Positions 6,446 to 14,070 are shown, counted from the stretch's first letter. The stretch is DNA of 14,070 nucleotides from CALGLS01 sp047626155 (GCA_047626155.1 JBLHRR010000155.1:1-14070); one strand, 5' to 3'. The notes: generated by a model not told the origin, from the sequence alone. Program-made: numbers and translations.

Positions 6446-8095
6446 ATGAAATCATGTTTCTATAACTACTTTCTCTTTCTTCTCCTTTTCTCTGCATTTC
6501 AAACCCAATCATACGGGCAAAACCAACCTTTAGTTTTAATTAAAAATGGTAAAATGCTCGATGTCATTAAGGAAGGTCGTTCTTGGAGAGAGAAGGACGG
6601 AGCCGTGCTTGGCCGGGGGAAGTCATCGACACTCTATGCAGCTAAGTACATCGAAGAAGGCGACTTTACCATGAAGGTCAAAATGACATTGGAGGAGATA
6701 GACAAAACCACTGCTCACTTCTGGTTTTTCAACAATCAATTCGGCTTCGATTCCAGTTACGATAAGGAGCAAAATTACAACAGGTTGTTCATGCATAGCC
6801 CCGTTACTGATGAATTTCATTATTTCGAGCAAGCAGAGGACTACGTCCAAGCTGGTCAGCCTTTTGACTTTGAAGTCAGACATCGAGGGCAGGAAACACA
6901 TTTTTTGATCAACAATAAAAAAGTAGCCACCATTCCAGACAGTTTGTTGAAACAACCATTTGTTGGCTCCATCGCTTTTCGTCCTTTAAGAAATAGCATT
7001 AAAATTTACGACTGGACTTTTGACGGAAACTATTCCGACTTTCCGGATAATGACTATGTCTTCAAAAGAGGCGAAGCAGGCTACAACTGTTTTAGAATTC
7101 CATCTATTGTACAATGTCAAAATGGGCATTTGCTCGCTTTTGCAGAAGGACGCCAAAATTCCTGCGTCGATAATGGTGATGTAGACATTGTCATGAAACG
7201 CTCTGAAGATGGGGGGAAATCTTGGACTGAACTTTCCGTAGTTTGGGCAGACAGTACCAATACCTGTACCTACCCTGCGCCCATTGTAGAACAAAGTACT
7301 GGTAAAATCATTTTACTTTCCATCTGGAACCACGGAGAAGACGATTTCAAACAATTCTTTGACGGAACTGGAAAAGGCAGTCGCCTCATCTTCCAACAAG
7401 AATCCTACGACAATGGAAAGACTTGGTCTGAGCCTAAAGAAATTACCACTTCCGTTAAAAAAGACAACTGGACTTATTACGGCCTTGGTTATACTTCATT
7501 CACCCAATTGCAACACGGCCCGCATGCCGGCAGATTGGTTCAACCCGCCCACCATAGCAAAGACGGAGCAGATACGAGCTATGTCCACCTCCTCTATTCT
7601 GATGACCTCGGAGAGAACTGGAAAATTGGTGGCATCTGTAAAAAAAGCGGTGTCAATGAAACCGAAATTGTTGAGCGAGCAGACGGAAGTTTATTGTTAA
7701 TCATGCGCCACGACAAAATATACGAAAGGCAACGCCGTGCCGCCTACAGCATGGACGGCGGTCAAGACATCGATTTCGATCATCTTATAAATGGCTTAGA
7801 TGGCTTCATTTGTCAAACGAGCTTAGTCGCTGTCCCTCAGAAAGATAAGGAACATTACCTCCTGCAAAGTAGCCCAGCTAATTTCTACGCTAGAGAACAA
7901 CTGATGCTCCGCCTCAGCAAAGATGGTGGTACTCACTGGGAAGATGTCGAGTCTATTTATAAAGGCTATGCAGCCTATTCGGATTTAATCCATCTTCCCG
8001 ATGGTAAAATTGGTTGTCTCTTTGAAGCTGGGGAAATTTTTCCGAACGATGGGATTGTGTTTAAGGTTTTGGAATGGGAAAGTAATGCACCTTAA
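6446..8095 (+). CDS. Secreted exo-alpha-sialidase (GH33) with N-terminal concanavalin-like domain
   Basis: This protein has 549 residues from the ATG at 6446, chosen because it directly precedes the signal peptide; an upstream in-frame ATG at 6413 would add 11 residues. Residues 1-24 are a signal peptide (hydrophobic FLFLLLFSAF, cleavage near SYG/Q). Residues 30-195 resemble a concanavalin-like or 3-keto-disaccharide-hydrolase/DUF1080-type beta-sandwich. Residues 200-549 are a six-bladed sialidase propeller. It shows the FRIP motif with R217, then R421 (LLLIMR) and R483 (YAREQL), a plausible carboxylate-binding Arg triad. An acidic NGDVD segment is near 243-247, a glutamate in NETE near 405-407, and the likely nucleophile Y511 in AYSDL. 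Asp-box repeats (SxDxGxxW) begin near 253, 320, 385 and 491, with a degenerate one near 435. It should release terminal sialic acid from glycans in the periplasm or outside the cell. No sialic-acid catabolism genes adjoin it. Confidence 0.9.
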   Translation: MKSCFYNYFLFLLLFSAFQTQSYGQNQPLVLIKNGKMLDVIKEGRSWREKDGAVLGRGKSSTLYAAKYIEEGDFTMKVKMTLEEIDKTTAHFWFFNNQFGFDSSYDKEQNYNRLFMHSPVTDEFHYFEQAEDYVQAGQPFDFEVRHRGQETHFLINNKKVATIPDSLLKQPFVGSIAFRPLRNSIKIYDWTFDGNYSDFPDNDYVFKRGEAGYNCFRIPSIVQCQNGHLLAFAEGRQNSCVDNGDVDIVMKRSEDGGKSWTELSVVWADSTNTCTYPAPIVEQSTGKIILLSIWNHGEDDFKQFFDGTGKGSRLIFQQESYDNGKTWSEPKEITTSVKKDNWTYYGLGYTSFTQLQHGPHAGRLVQPAHHSKDGADTSYVHLLYSDDLGENWKIGGICKKSGVNETEIVERADGSLLLIMRHDKIYERQRRAAYSMDGGQDIDFDHLINGLDGFICQTSLVAVPQKDKEHYLLQSSPANFYAREQLMLRLSKDGGTHWEDVESIYKGYAAYSDLIHLPDGKIGCLFEAGEIFPNDGIVFKVLEWESNAP

Positions 8096-8160
8096 GCTGT
8101 AAACCAAGTATCGTCACTTGATTGTTTTCCTCTGTTTCTAGTTGTCATTATTTTTCATTT

Positions 8161-8193
8161 GGTAACCGCAACGACGCTACGAAAACGCTACCT
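8161..8193 (+). repeat. Dispersed intergenic repeat, copy R5
   Basis: It reads GGTAACCGCAACG, then ACGCTACG, AAA and ACGCTACC. The doublet is intact except for its last base. It is followed, as in R2, by an AT-rich tract rich in TTAACC words. It lies between two convergent genes. A weak hairpin, CAAGT/ACTTG at 8105-8120, precedes it after the sialidase stop. Confidence 0.8.
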
Positions 8194-8280
8194 TAGCTTA
8201 TGGGCGAAAGGCACTAATTAACCACTCCACAGATTAACCAACACAGTAAACCAGGGGTACTTATCAACTTATCCTCTAAG

Positions 8281-10785
8281 TTAAAAACTAAAATCCACCA
8301 CAATATTAAAAGCAAAATTCTTCTCCATCTCCTCCAACTGATAAGCCCCATACCGATAATAAACCCCAGCGCCCAAACCAATGTACGCAATTTTCAAATA
8401 AGGAATCCGCAAGATATCCCCTACCCTAACACCACTTTCAAAATGCCCCTTTTCCATCGTTTTAATCGGAATGCCTTTATGCCTTTCGGGATGATCCAAA
8501 TTGCCATAACCTATGTTTTGCAACAACGAAATCCGTGGCCGGAAGTACTTTGTTTTGACAAGAGGCCCGGCCATTTCATAGCTGAAATAAAAATGAGCAA
8601 AACGATCGGAAGTAAACTCATAAGGGGCTAAGGTTTGGAAAGAGTTGTCTATGACGATAAACCAGGAATCGTTGGCCACCGTGTTACTGGTATAGAGTTG
8701 ATGGAAAGGAACCGCCCCGTCAATTATCCCTGCTTCCAAACGATAACTGATTTCACCAAAACGACGAACAGGGAAGAATTGGCTGATGGCGGCGGAGATT
8801 CGGTTGTAAGAGAATTCTCCATTAAATGCCTTAAGGCCTCGATTATAAGACAATTCCAAAATGGGAAAATACGATGCCGTAGCTAGTCGGGAGCCCATGA
8901 CATTGATGGTCTGCTCACCAAAAGCATAGCGGAGGTAGAGACCTAAAGTTGAATAGGAAAAAGCAGTCTGTTCTGCATCCCCTTCCTGAAAACGATAATC
9001 AAAGCCTGGGCTCCAATCGCTTTTTTCCAATGATAAGTCAAAGCTTAAGAAGGACCAGTCTTGCCCACGTAAGCTAATTCGATGGGCTTCTATTTCATTC
9101 ATGCGCTCTGCGTAAAATCGATCTGAAAATATATTGTTATCTACGGTGAACAAAGCCGCTGGTTGGCCCAAATCATTATTGTATTCATAGGCCAATTGTA
9201 GCTTCTCTTGAGGCAATAAGTGGAAACTCAATCCACCTCCATATTTCCATGCCTTATCCTCAGTGCCATAACCACCATAGGCCATCAACGAAAACCATTT
9301 ACTAAATCGATCATTGGTTTCAAAACCGCCGCCCAATCGAACGTCTTCATATTCGTTAAAACTTAAGACCTGGTGCAATAAAAAATCAACCTTCCCAATC
9401 GGCCATCTTCCCGTAATGAAAGCTTCTGCCCATTTCAAAAACTGATCAAAATGTTTTTCCTTTCCGATACTGTCTACCACTTCATAAGTCCGTTGTTCTT
9501 TATCTGTAAGTGGAAAAGGACGACTGGCCAACCAAAAACTATCGGTCGATAGATGGGCATCTTCTTCCAACATCCAAGAATCTCCAGCGAAAGCTTTTTT
9601 CTCCCAATCGGAATTAATACGTACATTGCTAACATGACTCTTACCAGAAATTTTCAAACCCATTAGTGGATCAGGATATTCCTCAACTAGTAATTCAAAA
9701 TTAAGTGCCCTCGGAAACCAATATTGTGCTTCCTCTCCTACCAAGTGATATTCCTGCTCTATTCTTAAGTTAATAAATGCCGGATCTTCGGGCTCCGTAA
9801 TTACATTTTGAATGGCATAGCCTTTTGTATTGATATACAACAAACCAGTAAGCGCATCAAATTCCTTTCCTTTTCTAGCTTTGAAATGAATGATATAAGT
9901 GCTGTCTTTCCCATGATATAAAGTATCCTGTATCGAAAAATAATACGCCGCTGTACTGTTTGCACTAATCGGATTAAGGTAGCTTTTGTCCAATATATCC
10001 AAGTGTTCTTTATAGAAAGAAAAGGGCTGAACAGCGTTGGCTAAAGCCGCAAAAGAAGGATGTGAAAACCCGGACACCCGATTATGCAAAACCGTCTCTT
10101 GTAAGTCCTGCGGTACTTTGTATTTTCTATCCGTTACACTTTCCATTAGGAAGATATAATGTTCTTCCCGTTGCTCTGTTAGTTCATCAACTCTGCTATA
10201 TCGCTTATTTTGATATTTCCTCAATAACCCTTTCCCTTTTTTGGATGCAAGAGAATCTACCGTCAATTTTGCAATAGCATCCTGATTCGGCATCCAGTCA
10301 AAAACGATTTTGTTATAAGTGTTACAACGATAACCTTTTCGCTTTTCAGGGTTATTCAAATCACGATTCCTCACTGCCTTTTTAATGATCCGATGTGCTG
10401 GGTTTTCACCCGCCAGCACTGTGACTTCAACGATCCCCATCTCCGCAACCTTCAGAACAACCTTTAGCGGATTATTATCAATTTCCGAAAGGACTAAAGC
10501 CAAATTTTCATAGCCGACATAACTAAAACTTAATTGCTTTATTGGGGCGGTTCGCTCAATGGAAAAACGACCATCAATTCCGGTGGTGACACCATCTGTA
10601 GGATTATTGTTGATCAAAATATTCACGAATGCAAGTGGCTCATCATAACGGTCAGTCACAAGACCATTGATTTTATTTTGAGCGGAAAGAAAACTACAAT
10701 TTAAAAGGAAGAGTAAACTTATTAGCAAAGCATCTGTTTTAGACAGGTTTAGGCTAATAAAAGGAGTTTTAGTTTGGAAGAACAT
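8281..10785 (-). CDS. DUF5686 and carboxypeptidase-regulatory-like domain outer-membrane protein
   Basis: This protein has 834 residues from the ATG at 10785. Residues 1-36 are a signal peptide (ALLISLLFLLNCSFLSAQ, cleavage after SAQ). Residues 38-115 are a CarboxypepD_reg-like beta-sandwich (INGLVTDRYDEPLAFVNILI, with GIDGRFSI and YVGYE). The DUF5686 part begins near 125 with the characteristic ENPAHRIIKKAVRNRDLNNPEK. The last third alternates aromatic and polar residues like an outer-membrane beta-barrel and ends in FSF, a typical barrel terminal signal. The family is common in Bacteroidota and its function is unknown. It lacks the TonB plug of SusC proteins, so it is not a canonical TonB-dependent transporter. 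A GTG start at 10812 is possible but would put 9 residues ahead of the signal peptide, so the ATG is preferred. It is convergent with the sialidase. Confidence 0.87.
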   Translation of the reverse strand: MFFQTKTPFISLNLSKTDALLISLLFLLNCSFLSAQNKINGLVTDRYDEPLAFVNILINNNPTDGVTTGIDGRFSIERTAPIKQLSFSYVGYENLALVLSEIDNNPLKVVLKVAEMGIVEVTVLAGENPAHRIIKKAVRNRDLNNPEKRKGYRCNTYNKIVFDWMPNQDAIAKLTVDSLASKKGKGLLRKYQNKRYSRVDELTEQREEHYIFLMESVTDRKYKVPQDLQETVLHNRVSGFSHPSFAALANAVQPFSFYKEHLDILDKSYLNPISANSTAAYYFSIQDTLYHGKDSTYIIHFKARKGKEFDALTGLLYINTKGYAIQNVITEPEDPAFINLRIEQEYHLVGEEAQYWFPRALNFELLVEEYPDPLMGLKISGKSHVSNVRINSDWEKKAFAGDSWMLEEDAHLSTDSFWLASRPFPLTDKEQRTYEVVDSIGKEKHFDQFLKWAEAFITGRWPIGKVDFLLHQVLSFNEYEDVRLGGGFETNDRFSKWFSLMAYGGYGTEDKAWKYGGGLSFHLLPQEKLQLAYEYNNDLGQPAALFTVDNNIFSDRFYAERMNEIEAHRISLRGQDWSFLSFDLSLEKSDWSPGFDYRFQEGDAEQTAFSYSTLGLYLRYAFGEQTINVMGSRLATASYFPILELSYNRGLKAFNGEFSYNRISAAISQFFPVRRFGEISYRLEAGIIDGAVPFHQLYTSNTVANDSWFIVIDNSFQTLAPYEFTSDRFAHFYFSYEMAGPLVKTKYFRPRISLLQNIGYGNLDHPERHKGIPIKTMEKGHFESGVRVGDILRIPYLKIAYIGLGAGVYYRYGAYQLEEMEKNFAFNIVVDFSF

Positions 10786-10886
10786 AGTGTTTTTAATATC
10801 GCTTAGAATCACAAATCAAAGAATCCGCGGATCTAAAATCATGGTTCTGAACCATTTATAAAAGATACCCGTAAATATTCTTAATC

Positions 10887-10940
10887 TTCTATGGTATTTG
10901 GCACGAATGTACTAAATTTGCCGCTTGCTATACCATAGAA
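10887..10940. repeat. Perfect 11-bp inverted repeat around a promoter word
   Basis: The arms TTCTATGGTAT (10887-10897) and ATACCATAGAA (10930-10940) are exact reverse complements separated by 32 bp. Between them lies the TAAATTTG promoter candidate at 10913-10920. The arms would flank the polymerase site, an arrangement that could serve a looping or dimeric regulator. The 10-base core TCTATGGTAT also occurs at 6153-6162, next to the glycosyltransferase start. Confidence 0.5.
10913..10920 (+). promoter_or_regulatory. Candidate -7 element (TAAATTTG) for the GH57/DUF3536 gene
   Basis: TAAATTTG matches TAnnTTTG. A TTTGG at 10898-10901 is too close to act as a normal -33. Transcription from here would give a leader of about 185 nt containing repeat copy R6 and two hairpins. 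The motif is short and the region AT-rich, so this is tentative. Confidence 0.35.
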
Positions 10941-11012
10941 ATAGGACATTTTACCTGGTTATCAGATTATCAAACGAGAGATCTGAGGGCTTATTTCTAG
11001 TTAACCAATTTA

Positions 11013-11040
11013 GTAACCGCAACGGCGCTACGGAAGCACC
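11013..11040 (+). repeat. Dispersed intergenic repeat, copy R6 (degenerate right half)
   Basis: It reads GTAACCGCAACGGCGCTACG, the conserved left part, followed by GAAGCACC where the second GCTACG unit would be. It is preceded by a TTAACCAATT tract like those beside R2 and R5. It lies between divergent genes, 71 nt before the GH57/DUF3536 start. Confidence 0.7.
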
Positions 11041-11054
11041 TCGATTTTCGCACA

Positions 11055-11090
11055 GCCCTGCAAGGGCGAAGTACAATAAGATAGTACTTC
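11055..11090 (+). other. Two abutting hairpins in the leader of the GH57/DUF3536 gene
   Basis: The first hairpin is GCCCT, loop GCA, AGGGC (11055-11067). The second starts on the next base: GAAGTAC, 9-nt loop, GTACTTC (11068-11090). It ends 21 nt before the ATG at 11112. Neither is followed by a T-run, so they are not intrinsic terminators. The first resembles, from memory, GCCCT/AGGGC palindromes scattered between genes in some Bacteroidota. They could instead be leader structures affecting translation or mRNA stability. Confidence 0.5.
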
Positions 11091-11111
11091 AGTGCTATTA
11101 AAAAACAAAAC

Positions 11112-13535
11112 ATGAGTACCAATAAATACCTCTGCATCCACGGTCACTTTTACCAACCACCAAGAGAAAACGCTTGGTTGGAGGCTGTTGAATTGCAGGA
11201 CTCCGCGCAGCCATTTCACGATTGGAATGAACGAATCAACTTTGAATGTTATGCACCGAATCGGGCAGCGCGTATTCTGAACGCGAATCAAGAGATCATC
11301 AAAATTCAGAATAACTATTCTCACATCAGTTTCAACTTTGGCCCGACCCTGCTCTATTGGATGAAGGAAAAAGATCCCATTACCTATAATCAAATTGTAG
11401 CGGCAGATAAGCGTGCACAAGAAAAATACAGTGGCCACGGTTCTGCGATTGCGCAGGCACACGGGCATTTGATTTTGCCGCTTTGTAATGACAGAGATAA
11501 AGAGACGCAGGTGAAATGGGGGATACAGGATTTTGAAATGCGCTTTGGCAGAAAACCTGAAGGTATGTGGCTGGCCGAGACGGCAGCAGATGTAGCCTCT
11601 TTGGAAGTCCTGGCAGCTAATAACATTAAATTTACAATTCTGGCACCGCGTCAGGCCAAGGCGGTTAAAAAAATCAAGGGGAACAAATGGAGTGATGTGT
11701 CCGGTGACCGGGTAGATCCCCGCAGACCATACCGCTGTTATCTGCCTTCCGGAAATAGCATTGATCTATTTTTCTATGATGGAAATGTTGCTCAGGATGT
11801 CGCTTTCAAAGGTTTGCTTAATAACGGAAAAGCTTTTGCCGACAGGCTAATGTCTACGGCTGATGACAATGATGAACCTCAGATTATTCACATTGCCACT
11901 GATGGGGAAAGCTATGGCCATCACCATCGAAACGGTGAAATGGCCTTGGCGGATTGTCTCAATCATGTCGAGACTAACAACATGGCTACATTGACGACCT
12001 ATGGAGAATATCTGGAAAAATTCCCTCCGACTTGGGAAGCTCAGATATTTGACAACAGCTCCTGGAGTTGTGTACATGGCGTGGAAAGATGGAAATCCAA
12101 TTGTGGTTGCAACAGCGGTCGAGAAGGCTGGCATCAGGAATGGCGAGGTCCTTTACGAGGTGCTTTTGACTGGTTGCGAGGAAAACTAATCAAGGTTTTT
12201 GAAAAAGAAGGGGCTAAACTATTGAAAGATCCTTGGGCCGCCAGAAACGAATATATCCAGGTCATCAACGATCGGGATCGCCCGGTGATTGATGCCTTTG
12301 TGAAAAAGCATGCAATAAAGAAACTAAGCAAATCGGAACTTACCTCGACTTTGCGTCTCCTCGAAATGCAGCGAAATGCCATGCTGATGTATACGAGTTG
12401 CGGTTGGTTCTTTGATGAAATCTCTGGTCTGGAAACCAATCAGATTTTGCAATATGCTTTGCGTGCTATTGAGTATTGCGAACAATTGACGGGAAAGGAT
12501 TATGAAAACGATTTCATGCGCCTGCTCAAAAACGCTCCTTCTAATGTATTTAAGGATGGTTCGGAGAGTTTCAAAAGTAATGTACTGCCGAATCGTGTCG
12601 GTTTGACAAGAGCTGGTATGCACTTTGCCGTGGCTGCACTTTTTGAAGAAAGCCCGGAAGAGATGACCCTCTTCAACTACATCGCAGAATCTGATTACAT
12701 TAAAAAAGACAGTGTTGGTTCACATAAATTAATTGTCGGAAAGGCGGTGATGAAATCTAAAATCACGCTTTCGGAGAAAAAATTCCAGTTTGCTGTTTTA
12801 TATCTCGGTCAGCAAAGTCTCATTGGCTACATCCGCACGGACCTTACAGATAAGGCATTCGGCGAAATGGAAGAAGACCTATTCCGTACCTTCCACAGTA
12901 ACAATCTGGGCGAGGTCATTGCAGCCATGCCACAGCATTTTGGAACGGAGAGTTATTCCTTTGATCACTTGTTTAGAGATGAGCGTAGAAAAATTCTGAA
13001 GCAAATTACTAAGCGGAATATGCGAAACGCTGAATCTTCCTTCCGTGAAATTTATGACGATAATTACCAGTTGATGTCCAGCATGGAGAAAGGCCAGATT
13101 CCTATTCCAAAGGCTTATCAAAATGTAGTTCAGTTTATCGTCAACGCAGATATGCATCGTTTCTTTACAAAAGACAATTTAGATATCGATAATTTAAAAC
13201 GATTGAGTAAGGAAATTAAGAAATGGAAAATTACGCTGAGCAACGAAGATTCCTTTACGCTTGCAGCTAGTGAACGGATTTATTACGAAATTCAAAAAAT
13301 AGAACATTCAGAAGATCCTGTAGAGCAAGTCAACAAACTAACAGAGCTTCTACATATTCTTAAAGAAATGAACGTTGATCTCAATATTTGGAAAAGTCAG
13401 AACCTCTTCTTCCCGATGATCAAAGGTTACCTAAAAGGAACCTGGGTTTTCGCTTCTCCTGAGTTGAAAGAAGCTCATATTAATTTGAGTAAGCTATTGG
13501 AAATCAATAGTGAACGTAAGGGGATGAAAGTTTAG
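11112..13535 (+). CDS. Glycoside hydrolase family 57 protein with DUF3536 domain
   Basis: This 807-residue protein belongs to the COG1449-type (alpha-amylase/alpha-mannosidase) GH57 group. The N-terminal catalytic part carries the GH57 conserved regions: HGHFYQPPREN (10-20), GMWLAETAAD (151-160) with the expected nucleophile E156, and ATDGESYGHHHR (262-273) with the expected acid/base D264. A DUF3536 region of unknown function follows from about residue 290 (SSWSCVHGVERW onward), ending in a mostly helical, charged C-terminus. GH57 enzymes act on alpha-glucans (amylases, branching enzymes, 4-alpha-glucanotransferases) with retention of configuration; the reaction of the DUF3536 subgroup is not known to me. 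It has no signal peptide, so it is probably cytoplasmic, acting on glycogen or maltodextrin. The start at 11112 gives the family N-terminus; no Shine-Dalgarno site is seen. Its own terminator follows 91 nt after the stop, so it appears monocistronic. Confidence 0.9.
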   Translation: MSTNKYLCIHGHFYQPPRENAWLEAVELQDSAQPFHDWNERINFECYAPNRAARILNANQEIIKIQNNYSHISFNFGPTLLYWMKEKDPITYNQIVAADKRAQEKYSGHGSAIAQAHGHLILPLCNDRDKETQVKWGIQDFEMRFGRKPEGMWLAETAADVASLEVLAANNIKFTILAPRQAKAVKKIKGNKWSDVSGDRVDPRRPYRCYLPSGNSIDLFFYDGNVAQDVAFKGLLNNGKAFADRLMSTADDNDEPQIIHIATDGESYGHHHRNGEMALADCLNHVETNNMATLTTYGEYLEKFPPTWEAQIFDNSSWSCVHGVERWKSNCGCNSGREGWHQEWRGPLRGAFDWLRGKLIKVFEKEGAKLLKDPWAARNEYIQVINDRDRPVIDAFVKKHAIKKLSKSELTSTLRLLEMQRNAMLMYTSCGWFFDEISGLETNQILQYALRAIEYCEQLTGKDYENDFMRLLKNAPSNVFKDGSESFKSNVLPNRVGLTRAGMHFAVAALFEESPEEMTLFNYIAESDYIKKDSVGSHKLIVGKAVMKSKITLSEKKFQFAVLYLGQQSLIGYIRTDLTDKAFGEMEEDLFRTFHSNNLGEVIAAMPQHFGTESYSFDHLFRDERRKILKQITKRNMRNAESSFREIYDDNYQLMSSMEKGQIPIPKAYQNVVQFIVNADMHRFFTKDNLDIDNLKRLSKEIKKWKITLSNEDSFTLAASERIYYEIQKIEHSEDPVEQVNKLTELLHILKEMNVDLNIWKSQNLFFPMIKGYLKGTWVFASPELKEAHINLSKLLEINSERKGMKV

Positions 13536-13625
13536 ATTGCTTATCCTAAAGTATTACACAAAAAATAATTTCAGACAAAGAACAAATCATTAATTTAGGG
13601 ACTTACTCAAGTATCCTCTCATAAG

Positions 13626-13664
13626 GAGCCACTTTTTTCTAGCACGGAAAAGGTGGCTCTTTTT
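13626..13664 (+). terminator. Intrinsic terminator after the GH57/DUF3536 gene
   Basis: GAGCCAC (13626-13632) pairs with GTGGCTC (13653-13659), with further T/A pairing inside the stem. TTTTT at 13660-13664 follows. It sits 91 nt after the stop at 13535. The opposite strand lacks a T-run, so it acts in one direction. Confidence 0.8.
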
Positions 13665-13764
13665 ATACAAGAACTAAGAGTCCTTCCTTCTTTTTTCTAC
13701 TTCATGTAAAAAATCCTAATTCGAGATAAGCCGCAAAAGAAACCCTTTCCCATTAGAGAATCTT

Positions 13765-13772
13765 TACATTTG
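13765..13772 (+). promoter_or_regulatory. -7 promoter element (TACATTTG) for the secreted protein gene
   Basis: TACATTTG matches TAnnTTTG and ends 31 nt before the ATG at 13804, implying a leader of about 25 nt. It follows the terminator of the previous gene, consistent with an independent unit. No clear -33 TTG is seen. Confidence 0.55.
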
Positions 13773-13803
13773 TAATTCACCATTTACTTAAACCTTTTGA
13801 ACT

Positions 13804-14070
13804 ATGAAAAAATATTACCTAATTCTAATCTGTACTTTCCTTTTTTCCATTACTGCGCAATCACAAATCACTTTAGATGCCAGCAACTTTCCGCAAATTG
13901 GAGAAACCATTATCAATGTCAACGCTACCACATCTGCCTCTTTGACTGTTGGGAATCCCGGAGCAAATCAAATCTATGACTTTAGTATGGTAGAACCTAT
14001 TGATTCTACCACTACTACTTTGGTAGACCCGACAACAACTCCTGGCAGCGCTGACTTTCCAAATGCGACG
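13804..14070 (+). CDS. Secreted protein, N-terminal part only (cut by the window end)
   Basis: From the ATG at 13804 the frame is open through 89 codons to the window edge. Residues 1-20 are a clear signal peptide (MKKYYLILICTFLFSITAQS, cleavage near AQS/Q). The mature part is rich in Thr, Ser, Asn and Pro (residues 20-89), with a TTTT stretch, and looks like an extracellular beta-rich or linker region. Bacteroidota proteins with this kind of start often carry a C-terminal type IX secretion sorting domain, but the C-terminus is outside the window, so this is a guess. No family was recognised. It has its own promoter and follows a terminator. Confidence 0.85.
   Translation, partial: MKKYYLILICTFLFSITAQSQITLDASNFPQIGETIINVNATTSASLTVGNPGANQIYDFSMVEPIDSTTTTLVDPTTTPGSADFPNAT

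Noticed and set aside
8105..8120. CAAGT/ACTTG hairpin as sialidase terminator
   Set aside because: The stem has only 5 bp and is AT-leaning, and the following tract (ATTGTTTT) is a poor T-run.
2712..8193. The dispersed repeat as a CRISPR array
   Set aside because: Copies are kilobases apart, variable in sequence, in both orientations, and have no regular spacers or cas genes.
10841..10855. 15-bp palindrome ATGGTTC-T-GAACCAT upstream of the DUF5686 gene as an operator
   Set aside because: Seven-base arms around a one-base centre are expected about once by chance in a window of this size, and no second copy was seen.
11028..13157. Several long open frames antisense to the GH57/DUF3536 gene
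   Set aside because: They are shadows of a well-supported gene, show no family-like sequence and lack start signals.

Overview
The window reads as ordinary chromosome of a member of the Bacteroidota, probably near the Saprospiraceae/Lewinella side of the phylum (the family-level placement is a guess). The evidence is the Bacteroidota-style -7 promoter word TAnnTTTG at several gene fronts, the lack of Shine-Dalgarno sites, an HU-CCDC81/SPOR membrane protein, a DUF5686 outer-membrane protein and a secreted protein of the kind common in this phylum. No phage, plasmid, IS element, CRISPR array or conventional defence locus is visible.

Layout. 1-273: an initiator tRNA(fMet) on the minus strand with its leader. 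274-6149: five minus-strand genes, namely a GNAT acetyltransferase, a large FAD-dependent dehydrogenase (COG2509 type), an HU-CCDC81/TM/SPOR protein, an enoyl-CoA hydratase and a family 4 glycosyltransferase. Gaps of about 100-290 bp separate them, so they look like separate units rather than one operon. 6150-6445: a divergent promoter region. 6446-8095: a secreted two-domain sialidase on the plus strand, convergent with 8281-10785, a large outer-membrane DUF5686 protein. 10786-11111: a second divergent control region. 11112-13535: a GH57/DUF3536 glycosidase on the plus strand, followed by a clear intrinsic terminator. 13804-14070: the start of a secreted protein cut by the window end.

The genes are mostly unrelated housekeeping and envelope functions: translation initiation, redox, acyl-CoA metabolism, glycan synthesis, glycan breakdown and a possible septum-linked protein. 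The two glycosidases and the glycosyltransferase are not in a polysaccharide-utilisation locus; no SusC/SusD pair is present.

The most unusual content is between the genes. A short GC-rich repeat built from CGCWACG-like units occurs six times, only in intergenic gaps and independent of gene orientation. In most copies the two downstream units match each other, although the word they carry differs from copy to copy. I do not recognise this element. In both divergent regions it would fall inside the predicted 5' leader of the plus-strand gene. Other non-coding signals are an 11-bp inverted repeat around a promoter, two abutting hairpins before the GH57 gene, a near-leaderless promoter, and a 54-codon gene-like remnant without a start codon.
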